Origin: Ichthyophis bannanicus
Taxonomy: Eukaryota; Chordata; Amphibia; Gymnophiona; Ichthyophiidae
Length of the DNA stretch: 64,000 bases
NCBI GenBank assembly: GCA_033557465.1
Contig: CM066031.1
Span: forward strand, 1,444,728,163-1,444,792,162
Direction of reading: 5' to 3'
The notes under the pieces were generated by a model. That model was not told where the DNA came from. It saw only the letters and a list, made by a program, of their open reading frames with translations, and made no database searches. The translations under genes and the position numbers were made by a program. How positions within the stretch are numbered: position 1 is the first letter of the stretch; every line of letters starts with the position of its first letter. Of the stretch, positions 12,197 through 20,575 are shown piece by piece.

Positions 12197-12744
12197 GTTA
12201 TAGACTGGTACTATATATAGGCATATCCCTACAGATACACACATTGCTATGGAGACATACACAATAACGGCGTTATATTTATAGACTGATGGATAAAAAT
12301 ATTTACAAGGCAATGAACTGAAAGAATGCACTTACAAGTCTGTTACCTGTTAATTTGGTCACTCCAAAATAGCTTATGTCTCCCAGCCTGATAGAAAGAA
12401 TTATCGTATGAACCAGGAAAACTTTTTATTGCTTCCATAATGAGATCACTGGCATTGTTTACCACCTGCATGGTGAGGGCATGGAAGGATTCCCTGTTTC
12501 ATTTATTCCTCTCAGTAGCAGATAGTTGCCTTTTTTTCAATGTGAGTGCAATCAATTTCCCAAAGACTGAAGGGAAATTAGCTATTTCATAAAAGTCTCT
12601 CATGGTTTGCTGTTGGTACTGTGTTGCTTGAGAAAATAAATATATTGATTAGTTCTCTGGAAAAAAGCAGCAAGGAGCTGTTCAATACTGTGAGGAGCAG
12701 CTGACTGACAAATTCCTACAGTATTGCAGGACTTCCCAAACCTG
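12197..12744. other. Unassigned spacer
   Basis: Contains TATATA-like words near 12200-12260 and otherwise nothing I can assign. Confidence 0.35.
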
Positions 12745-12761
12745 CTCTGGGGACTCCACAG

Positions 12762-12868
12762 TCTGTTGGGTTTTCAGGATATCCACAATGAGTATGGATG
12801 AGATAAGACCCAGTAGATGCTAATTTATCTCATGCATATTCATTGCGAATATCCTAAAAACCTACAAA
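12762..12868. repeat. Palindromic repeat with TTTTCAGGATATCC arms
   Basis: GGTTTTCAGGATATCCACAA on the left is mirrored by GCGAATATCCTAAAAACC on the right, and ATGAGATAA by TTATCTCAT. The arms are about 36 bp around a short centre. This widespread vertebrate hairpin repeat is familiar to me by pattern, but I cannot name its family. It abuts the broken left end of FB2. Confidence 0.6.
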
Positions 12869-12875
12869 CTGTTGG

Positions 12876-13302
12876 TACCCTTAACGTGGCAAAAACGCTG
12901 CTTTAACGTGCATTAAAGGCTCCAGCAGCAAGAAACGCCTTGTGGGGGAAGAGTGGGCGTTAACGGGGCGGAGAGAGAGTGTTAGCAACATGTGTACCCT
13001 TAACGTGTCTTGCACAAAGGTGTCCTAAAGCGCCATAACACTAGAAACCTAGCGCAAAGGAAAACCATGCGAAAAGGGTATATTTTGAGGAGAGAGAACC
13101 TATTTTAATGTCTGCAATGTGATGTACAGACAGGAGAGCCCAAGAGAGTGATAGTAGTGCTCCATTAGCAGCAACAGCATAGTGCCCAAGTATGAAAAGG
13201 CACTATATCGATGCTGCAAATAGGGCAAAGAGTATGTCACATGGGTCATGCAGTGGGGGCTGCTGGTGCACAGGGCAGACTAGGCAGCTGCTAAGGTGGC
13301 AA
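12876..13302 (+). mobile_element. FB2 left arm, outer part
   Basis: It matches FB1 1-440 in the same orientation, with TTAACG-rich tip text followed by the stretch around GTGATAGTAGTGCTCCATTAGC. The outermost 60 bp, including the GGGGTATG tip, are missing. The arm continues at 17105 after a CR1/hAT block, and its partner arm is at 25469-26651. Confidence 0.75.
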
Positions 13303-13682
13303 ATAAGAACATAAGATTAGAAAATATGCCAGACTGTCAGACCAAGGTCCATCATGCCCAGTATCCTGTGTCCAACAGTGGCCAATCTAGGTCACAAGTA
13401 CCTAGCAGTTTCCCCAAAAGACACACAGGATCCACAATGCTTGTAATGGGGCAAATAGTAGATATCTCGGGTCCTCTTTAACAATGGTTTATAGACCTTT
13501 CCCCAGGAACCTGTCCAAATGTTTTTTAAATCCAGCTACACTAACAGTTTTTACTACATCCTCCGGTAATGAATTGCAGGGTTTGATTACGCGTTGACTG
13601 AAAAAATATTTTGACCTAGTAGTCTTATATGGATTACACTGTAGCCGCATTGCAAGACCTCTAGTCTTTCTACATTCTGATG

Positions 13683-13690
13683 GCATAAAC
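13683..13690. repeat. hAT1 target-site duplication, left copy
   Basis: GCATAAAC immediately precedes the element and is repeated exactly at 16957-16964. An 8-bp duplication is the hallmark of hAT insertion. Confidence 0.95.
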
Positions 13691-14300
13691 CAGGCATGTT
13701 CAACAGGTAGATCGCAATCTACCTGTAGATTGTGGAGGGGTCAGAGGTAGATCGCCAGCCCCACTTGGCTCCATCTCTCCAGCAGCTTTCCCCGTCGCTA
13801 GGAGAGAGCTCGTGCCGGCAGGTCGTCTGCCGAGGGCTTGCCGCTGCTGCTGATCCTTTGCCTGTCATTTTTCCCTGCCTGTGGGAATCTTGCCTGCGGG
13901 AGTATTGGGGGCGCTTGTTGTTTTCATGCCAATAGTTTGTGGGTACCCCAGGGAGCCACCGCCCGCACCCCGTGATGAGACGCCACAGGACCGGCATCAT
14001 ACCTGATCTGCCTCTCAGAATCACCCATTCCTGCCTACCGCCCCAACAACCCTTAGAAGTGTGTTATATACCAGGTGATATCCATTCGCCCGGGCTTTAC
14101 CTGAATACACTTACCATATTAGTTGTGTCATGTGCTGGTCGTTGGTCGCTTTATAGTTTGCTTTCATTAAACATTTTCGGGCAGACACAACAAAGTGTCA
14201 AGAATTTGGTGATTTTGGAGGACTTTTCCAATTTTGTTCTAACTTGCCTATGCCTTGTCTTCGAATTGGTTTAAACCACTGTGACTTTTGCTTGCCTCTG

Positions 14301-14380
14301 CAATTTTATTTTGCCTTGCCTTTGTGTTGATTCTACACTGCAATTTTATTTCGCCTTGCCTTTGCGTTGATTCTACACTG
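14301..14380 (+). repeat. Two tandem 40-bp units in hAT1 leader
   Basis: Bases 14301-14340 and 14341-14380 are the same 40-mer with two transitions (T/C). The doublet is also present in hAT3 (about 32302-32378), so it belongs to the family and not to one copy. Confidence 0.9.
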
Positions 14381-14719
14381 TGAGCAGAATTTATTAAATC
14401 GTGTGTGGTGGTATTTGAACTTGTTTGGCGGTATTTGATTTTATCTGGTTTGCTGGACAGGTGTTTGAGTTTTTTTGATGATTATTTGGTGGTATTTGAT
14501 TATTGGTGCCAGTATGATGAATTCTTATTTTTACTTTTAGAACTGCATGTGTGGTTTTGGAATCTCCAGTCCTTGTATTGCACATCATCCAGAGGTCTTC
14601 AGTTCCTGTTGATCTTTAATACTTTGGAACAATAACAGTTTTGGACCAAATTCAGCCAGTGTTTATACTAACTTAGCAGATTTGGCCTTCTTACATCCAG
14701 CCACCACAGTATAACGAAG

Positions 14720-16555
14720 ATGAGTGTTCCAAAGAAGAGCAAAACCTACCACTTTCATGATGAATGGGAAATGGACTACTTCTTCATCATGGTGAAAGAC
14801 AAGTGTTGTTGTCTAATTTGTAACGTCCCAGTATCCTTGCCCAAAAAAGGTAATCTGGAACGTCATTATAAGGCTCTGCATAGTAATAAGTTTGATGCTG
14901 ATTTTCCACCCAAAAGTGAAATTCCTAAACTGAAGCTCAAAGAACTTAAATCAAAATTGGCTACTCAGCAACAGTTGATGGTGAAGTCAAGGTCACATTC
15001 GGTCAATGCAACCATAGCATTCTTCAAGGTCAGCAACCTGATCGCAAAGACATGCAAACCTTTCACTGAAGGGGAATTTGTAAAAGATTGTTTTCTTGAA
15101 GCAGCTGACAATCATTTTGAAGGATTTAAAAATAAGAAAGAGATCATAGCTGCTATTCAAAATGTACAATTGTCAAGAAACACCATAGTGCGGCGAATAG
15201 AAAAGATGTGTGGAGACACAACTGAACAATTGTTGGAGGATGTTTCAAATTGTGTTGCTTTTTCACTCCAACTGGATGAATCTACAGACATAAGAGACAT
15301 AACCCAGTTACTAGTCTTTATCCAGATGTTTTTTGAAGACTTCAGTGTTAAAGAAGAACTACTTGGAATGATTTCTTTAACAGGGAGAACTACTGGTCAG
15401 GAAAATTTCAGTTCTTTCTATTCTTTTGTGACAAAGTGTAATCTTCCATTGCATAGACTTGTTTCCATCACTACTGATGGAGCAAGAGCTATGACAGGTG
15501 AGGTGAACGGTTTCATAGCCCTCTGTAGATAGCATGACGACTTCCCAGATTTCCTTTCTTACCACTACATTATTCACCAGCAAGTTTTGGCAAGCAAGAG
15601 ACTCAATACAAAGACGGTCATGTACATCACTTTCAAAATTGTAAATTCCGTTCGTGGAAGATCACTTCAAAGATGGCTTTTCAATCTTACTCTTGATGAA
15701 GGGGCAGCGGAAATCATTTTGTACACAGATGTAAGGTGGCTAAGTAGGCACAAATTTCTGCAAAGATTTAGTGATTTGCTGAATGAAATAAGACGTTTTT
15801 TGAAGGAGAGGGGAGATGACCAAGCAGAGTTGGAAGATGAGGAGTGGTTATCTGATCTGGCATTTCTCGTTGACTTTACAGGCAAACTAAGTGATATGAA
15901 CCTTGAACTACAAGGTAAAAACAAATGCATTGGCGAGATGATGAGTACAGTTTCACCCTACAAGAGCAAATTTGAACCAATGATGACTGACCTTGCAAGC
16001 AACACTTTTGATCATTTTCCTAACACGCAGGACCATCTGGGACAATATCCAAATTTTGTTTTTCAGAACGAGAAGTATGTGACAGAAATCTGTTCTGTTA
16101 TCCAGGAATTCGAAAATAGATTCTGTGACTTCCAAAAAATTGGAATAGTTGTGGAGTACTTGTCATACCCATTCAAAGTAGATGTGGACATTAAAGAAAC
16201 TGCAGCTGCTATCAGTAAAAATTACTCATTGAACAAGCCATCTCTTGAAAAGGAAATATTAACCCTTAAACATGACATTTTTCTCAAGACCCATGCTGAG
16301 CAAGAATCATTTTGGAAGCTAGTGCCTAGAGACACATTTCCCAACTTGAGAAAATGCAGTGAAGCTGTACACTCCTGTTTCGGTTCAACTTATTTGTGTG
16401 AATCTGCGTTTTCCCATCTGAAAATGACAAAGAGTACACAACGTTCCATCATGACAGATGAACATCTCCAGGATTCCCTGAGACTGGCCCTCACACAATA
16501 TTCACCCAACTTCAAAAAGCTGGTGGATGAAATTGAGGCTAAGGCGTCTCACTAA
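14720..16555 (+). pseudogene. hAT1 transposase (Charlie8/GTF2IRD2-like), one in-frame stop
   Basis: This would be the cut-and-paste enzyme of hAT1, acting in the nucleus on the CAGGCATG ends. The frame runs 611 codons from ATG at 14720 and is broken only by TAG at 15530-15532 (codon 271). A BED-like zinc finger has C31, C34, H49 and H54. LDESTD places the first acidic residue at about D186, and TTDGA the second at about D253. STYLCESAFSHLK near residues 267-279 is the hAT C-terminal dimerisation block and holds the likely third acidic residue. The sequence resembles the Charlie8-derived part of mammalian GTF2IRD2 by my recognition. A relative at 31670-31668 has CAG where this copy has TAG. 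It might still make two fragments, but a full enzyme would need readthrough. Confidence 0.92.
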
Positions 16556-17104
16556 TGAGCAAAAGCGAAATATTAAAGATTGTGCAAGGTCAGCCTGGAT
16601 CAATACTCGACCTAAATTTAGCACAAATTACTCAATAAAAGTTATAGAAAGTTATTAAGACAGTTAAAGAAAGCTATTACTCAATAAAACTTTAAGAAAA
16701 AATATACTTTCCATTTCCCCTCACAGTTCTTATTGGATCTTTGTCTGTTTTGTTTTTGCTTAATTTGCTTAACAGCTGATCACATCCAAGTAAATGAAAG
16801 AAGGTTCATTAAAATGGGGGGGGGGGAATCCTTCAACTTTATTGGGTTAAAATTTAATTTGAAACTAATTTGAAAATTAATTTTCATGGTGGTAGATCAC
16901 CGGCACTTTTGGCCGGAAAAAGTAGATGACGACCTGTTTGAAGTTGGACATGCCTGGCATAAACAATCAACCTACGTTTACCCATTCCACTCCAGTCAAT
17001 AATTTATAGACCTCTATCATATCTCCACTCAGTCATCTCTTCCCCAGGTTGAAGAGCCCCAACCATTTTATCCTCTCCCCAAAGGAGTATGCTGTCATCC
17101 GCAT

Positions 17105-18055
17105 TACCATCTGTGATGTCCGTCATGATCCCACAGTGACAGTGGTGGCACACAGAATTGCTACTGTTGCGGAAAGAAGATGTGCCACATGAGGCAGTCC
17201 AAGGGTCTTGGCGCCCCAGGCAGAGATCCCAGCTAGTCCCCTTGCTGCCACTGAGCCCAGCTGTGAGGAAGATGCGGATAGTGTCAGCAGCTGTAGCCCT
17301 CCAGATAGCTGCAACATGCAGGCTCTCATGGGACTACCACAGCAGTGGCTGCCATTCTTCCCCTGAGACATATCATTGGCAGGTGGTTGGGAGGGGCTGT
17401 GTTGTCATCTGCCTCTGCCCCCTCCCAACCAGACCTTCTGGCCTAGGCACCTGCCAACCTGCATGTCGAATGGGCTGGGACTGCACACCACCAATACTGA
17501 CAGCACATGGGCATGTCAGCATGGCGTGAGGGTGTTGGTAGAGGGAGCAGTGGCACCTGCCTGCAGCAGACCAAAGCCATGTCCCGGTCATATGTGCTGT
17601 GCACATTGCAACATATGCCATGTTCAGTCTGATGGGAGGCATGTCAGCCCCAGGGACTATGGCAGCCATTTGGCAGCACTGTGGCTCAACACACACATGT
17701 GGTTTGTATATGAGTGGAGGGTCACTGGTTCAGGTTCCAGCTGTGGAACATGCATTGCATGTCCCTATTACTAAACTTTAGTCTACTGTGCAGGTACAAC
17801 ATCAGCATGTGCAACCTCCAATGAATTGGCCAGCAAGGGTACAAACACCCATCAACTACGCAGGCAAACTCCACTATCCACAGCTGGATGGAGAGTCAGG
17901 CGGATAGCACCAGCACACTGAGTGGGCGTTAACATCAGAGCCCGCTACTAGCTCCTGCACAATGAGCACACGTTAACAATGCTTGAGCTGCTATAGAGAC
18001 CAAAGTGGCAGGCAGGAATGCCAACCATCCCCAGTTTTGCACAGCGTGGTGATAT
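17105..18055 (+). mobile_element. FB2 left arm, inner part
   Basis: It matches the reverse complement of FB1 about 2245-3195, including ACAGTGACAGTGGTGGCACA and the GGGTCACTGGTTCAGGTTCC region. It continues the arm interrupted at 13302. No credible coding frame is present; open frames up to 132 codons overlap each other on both strands. Confidence 0.7.
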
Positions 18056-18779
18056 GAATGTGTGTATGCCTCTCCATTATTTTGTGGCCTTCTACACCTC
18101 ACTGAGCCTTGCATTGCCTAAGCTGTTTCCAGTGTTAGTCTGCAAATGTGCATGATGAGGAACAAAGTATTGTGCATATGGCCTGTAGCACGACGGATTG
18201 GCCAGGATGTGTCTGCATCGGAGGTAGGGTCAATGGCTGAGACGTCATAGTGCCTGTCTGCCACATGCATGGATAGGGTGGCCACAGCATGTCATGCTGA
18301 GAGGGCACTCTCTCTCTCTGACCGAGCAGTGACCATGGCACGACTATGTATCCACATAGTGTTATTATTGTACCTGGTTCCAGTGATGTGGGTGCACTTC
18401 CTGTCTTGGGGGCCCGATCACTGAACCAAATGTTTGGTGTCCATGTTGTTTATCCCATGCCTGAATGCATATGGTCACTCTGCGCACATGCAATGTATGC
18501 TGGTCAGTGGACTGTCTGCAGTTGGTATGTGCATGGCTGGAAAACCAAGTGGTGGACAGCAGGTGCAGTCTGACTGTGCTTACTGTGGGTGATTGTTAGA
18601 CCTAGGTGGTTGGGACAGATGGTGTGCCACACCTACTCCCTCTGACAATGGTGGGGGCCAACAGAACTCTAGTAACAGCCTCATGGAAGCCTAAATGCTC
18701 CCATAGTAAATAGCATCAGCAGTTTAACACTGGGTATTGATATGTACCATTGTAAGTGAGTCCCCTTTTAACAAGAACA
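18056..18779. other. Unassigned block between FB2 and FB4
   Basis: Sequence of mixed composition with no homologue elsewhere in the window that I can see. It may be the centre of FB2 or unrelated DNA. Confidence 0.35.
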
Positions 18780-19476
18780 GGACACAGTGACTAGCATATA
18801 CAGCATGTTATACCTGTGCAAGAAGCAAGGTGACAAACATAACACACTGCTGACAATGACCTGCCACAGACTAGCAGTGATATAGATTTGCAGAACAACC
18901 AGCAAAGACCATCTCTAACAGTGCAGATTCTGGGTACCCATCCTCACCCTCAGGGTGACCACAGAAACTGCTCGGTAGAACGGTTTGCAGCTGCTCTGTG
19001 CTTGTATCACACACTGTCAGTGCATCTTTTGGAGCTGAGGTGATGGATCAGTGCATTCTCCATCTTTTGGAGCTGCTGACTGGGAAATAAAGATGGACAC
19101 AGATGTATCCTAGGTGTGTTTGCAAGGACTACCTATCATACACTGGCACTGACAGCAACCTGCAGCATAGCCTATCTCAGCTAAGTCAGGTGCTGCAGAC
19201 CTGGTACTGGGCACCCCACCTCGCCCTCAGGGTGAGCACAGTACCCACACAATGTGACGGTCTGTAGCTACTCTGTACCAGTAACACACACGGTCAGTTC
19301 ACCCTACCAGGCCGAGGTGCTGTGGGGGTGCATACCCCATCTTGCTGATCTGCATGTGCAGTGCATCATGGGTACGGGTGGGTTAACCCTATCCTGGTAA
19401 CCACAACAGACAGTTTGTGTGGTGACCTGCAGTCCTTCTGTAGCCAGCCAGGGGCTTGCTAGTAGTTATAGAGATG

Positions 19477-19531
19477 TAGCCCACTGGTTACTTCACTGAC
19501 TTGTGGAGGCAGAGGTCATGGGTTTGATCCC
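19477..19531 (+). promoter_or_regulatory. tRNA-like A/B box pair, FB4 left arm
   Basis: TAGCCCACTGG at 19477-19487 fits box A and GGTTTGATCCC at 19521-19531 fits box B of an RNA polymerase III internal promoter, with tRNA-like spacing. It faces the core of the element. I did not find a full cloverleaf, so this is a tRNA-derived module and not a tRNA gene. Confidence 0.6.
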
Positions 19532-19544
19532 ACAGTGGTGTTAT

Positions 19545-19848
19545 TTAATAGGGCTGTCTGAGGCATTTCTTTTTTAATTTAAATTAGTGCTGCCAGCAAA
19601 AACACCCTCACAGTGCTGTAACCTTAAGGTGCCTCATAAGGCGCCCTATAAAGCGCCTTATAAGGCGCCCTATAGGGAACATTATAAGGTGCCTTGGCGG
19701 AAAGTGCACTTTATAATGTGCCCTCTGGAGTGCCTTATAGGGCACCTTATGCGGCACCTTAGGTTACGGCACTGTGAGGGTGTGTCTGCTGGCAGCACTA
19801 ATTTAAATTAAAAAAGAAAATGCCTCAGACAGCACTGATTTAAAGTAA
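19545..19848. repeat. FB4 core palindrome of about 300 bp
   Basis: GCTGTCTGAGGCATTTCTTT at about 19552 is mirrored by AAATGCCTCAGACAGC ending near 19834. Between them AATTTAAATTAGTGCTGCCAGC and its complement also face each other. The centre near 19690 is built from short GGCGCC(C)TATAAGG-type units in both orientations. FB3 has a related but more decayed core at about 38280-38560. Confidence 0.8.
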
Positions 19849-19889
19849 AGGGTAATTCCTCACACAGCTTTACACATTAAGGCCACTGG

Positions 19890-19943
19890 TGGATTGAACT
19901 TATGACCCCTGTTTTATCAGTCAATGTATTAACCATTGTGCTA
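19890..19943 (-). promoter_or_regulatory. tRNA-like A/B box pair, FB4 right arm
   Basis: On the minus strand TAGCACAATGG (19943-19933) is followed by AGTTCAATCCA (19900-19890), fitting box A and box B. It mirrors the pair in the left arm, so both point toward the palindromic core. Confidence 0.6.
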
Positions 19944-20018
19944 CACCTCTGTTACTGTGTTTGCAGGTCAGCGTGCCTAATTAAGGCTAACGCGCGTTAA
20001 TGTGCCACGGCTCCCTCT

Positions 20019-20050
20019 ATCGCGCGATAACGGACTTTATCGCGCGATAA
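20019..20050. repeat. Paired ATCGCGCGATAA boxes near FB4 tip
   Basis: The perfect palindrome ATCGCGCGAT followed by AA occurs at 20019-20030 and 20039-20050. Equivalent pairs lie near both tips of FB3 (36826 and 36846; 38777 and 38797). A paired subterminal palindrome is what a transposase-binding site often looks like; that role is inferred. Confidence 0.7.
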
Positions 20051-20177
20051 CCGAAATGCTACCTTAAGACCGGAACGCCCACTACCTTATATGGCATTCA
20101 CAGTAAGACTGCAACTAACGCCGGTAACATTAAGACGGTTTAGTAAACATACCCCATAGTAATCACTTTTTAGACTT

Positions 20178-20504
20178 GGGGATATGTTTACGAAAGGCAT
20201 TAAGGTAGCATACATTTGTGGGCGTTAATGGCAGTGATAAGGGGTGTTACATGCGAAAAGGGCTCTGGGCATGTAGGGGGCATTCTGGCATTAAGGGCGC
20301 TATGGGCCATTTAAGGTGTGTTAACAGGACATCAGGCATTAAGGTGTCAAGCATGCACCATAATGTCTGAAAACGGCTGTAACGCTAATGCTGGATAAAG
20401 TAGCACCAAGGAAAATCAATCTGAAGGTGATGGATGGAAGGACAGGTGGGAGCTGATGGACCTGTCATATCCTTGGGCATGCTACATGGTAGCCAGTAAA
20501 GTGA
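20178..20504 (+). mobile_element. FB5: left arm of a related foldback
   Basis: It opens with GGGGATATGTTTACGAAAGGCATTAAGG, a variant of the family tip, only 22 bp from the FB4 right tip. It continues with TTAA-rich text (GGCATTAAGG, GTGTTAACAGG, GCATTAAGGTG). It ends where CR1-B enters at 20505. I could not find its right arm with certainty. Confidence 0.5.
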
Positions 20505-20575
20505 AACATAGAAGCATAGAAACATAGAAATATGACGACAGAAAATGGCCTATCTAGTCTGTCCTTCCATAACAA

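Larger units (their letters stand above)
13691..16956 (+). mobile_element. hAT1: full-length hAT transposon, 3266 bp
   Basis: Its ends are CAGGCATGTTCAAC on the left and, inverted, CAGGCATGTCCAAC on the right. Perfect 8-bp target duplications lie on both sides. Just inside the left tip is an imperfect hairpin built on AGGTAGATCG and CGATCTACCT-like words, probably a transposase-binding region. About 1 kb of leader precedes the transposase frame. The leader includes two tandem 40-bp units (14301-14340 and 14341-14380). The tail after the stop codon is about 400 bp. The whole element sits inside a CR1 that sits inside FB2. Confidence 0.95.
13303..17104 (-). mobile_element. CR1-C 3' fragment in FB2, split by hAT1
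   Basis: 13303-13690 and 16965-17104 are one CR1-C piece, read on the minus strand from ORF2 tail to the TTCTTATG end. A hAT element (13691-16956) lies between them. The junction with the arm at 17104 carries the same text as FB1 at about 3200 (CACAGATGGTA), and the tail junction matches those at 3747 and 25468. The CR1 piece therefore belonged to the foldback arm before hAT1 entered it. Confidence 0.85.
18780..20155. mobile_element. Foldback element FB4 (arms, palindromic core, right tip)
   Basis: The right end carries the family tip (inverted GGGGTATGTTTACTAAACCGTCTTAATG) at 20128-20155. From about 19085 the text is collinear with FB3 from about 37050. The left arm holds an approximate 300-bp tandem duplication, with CCTCACCCTCAGGGTGACCA near 18945 and CCTCGCCCTCAGGGTGAGCA near 19220. 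A large palindrome forms the core, and tRNA-like boxes flank it. The left tip is not recognisable. No transposase is present. Confidence 0.75.

Noticed and set aside
14720..16555. A host GTF2IRD2-like or ZBED gene
   Set aside because: The clean ends and the 8-bp duplication around 13691-16956 and the sister copies show that it is a transposon gene.
19477..19531. A functional tRNA gene
   Set aside because: Only box A and box B are recognisable. I could not fit the acceptor and anticodon stems.
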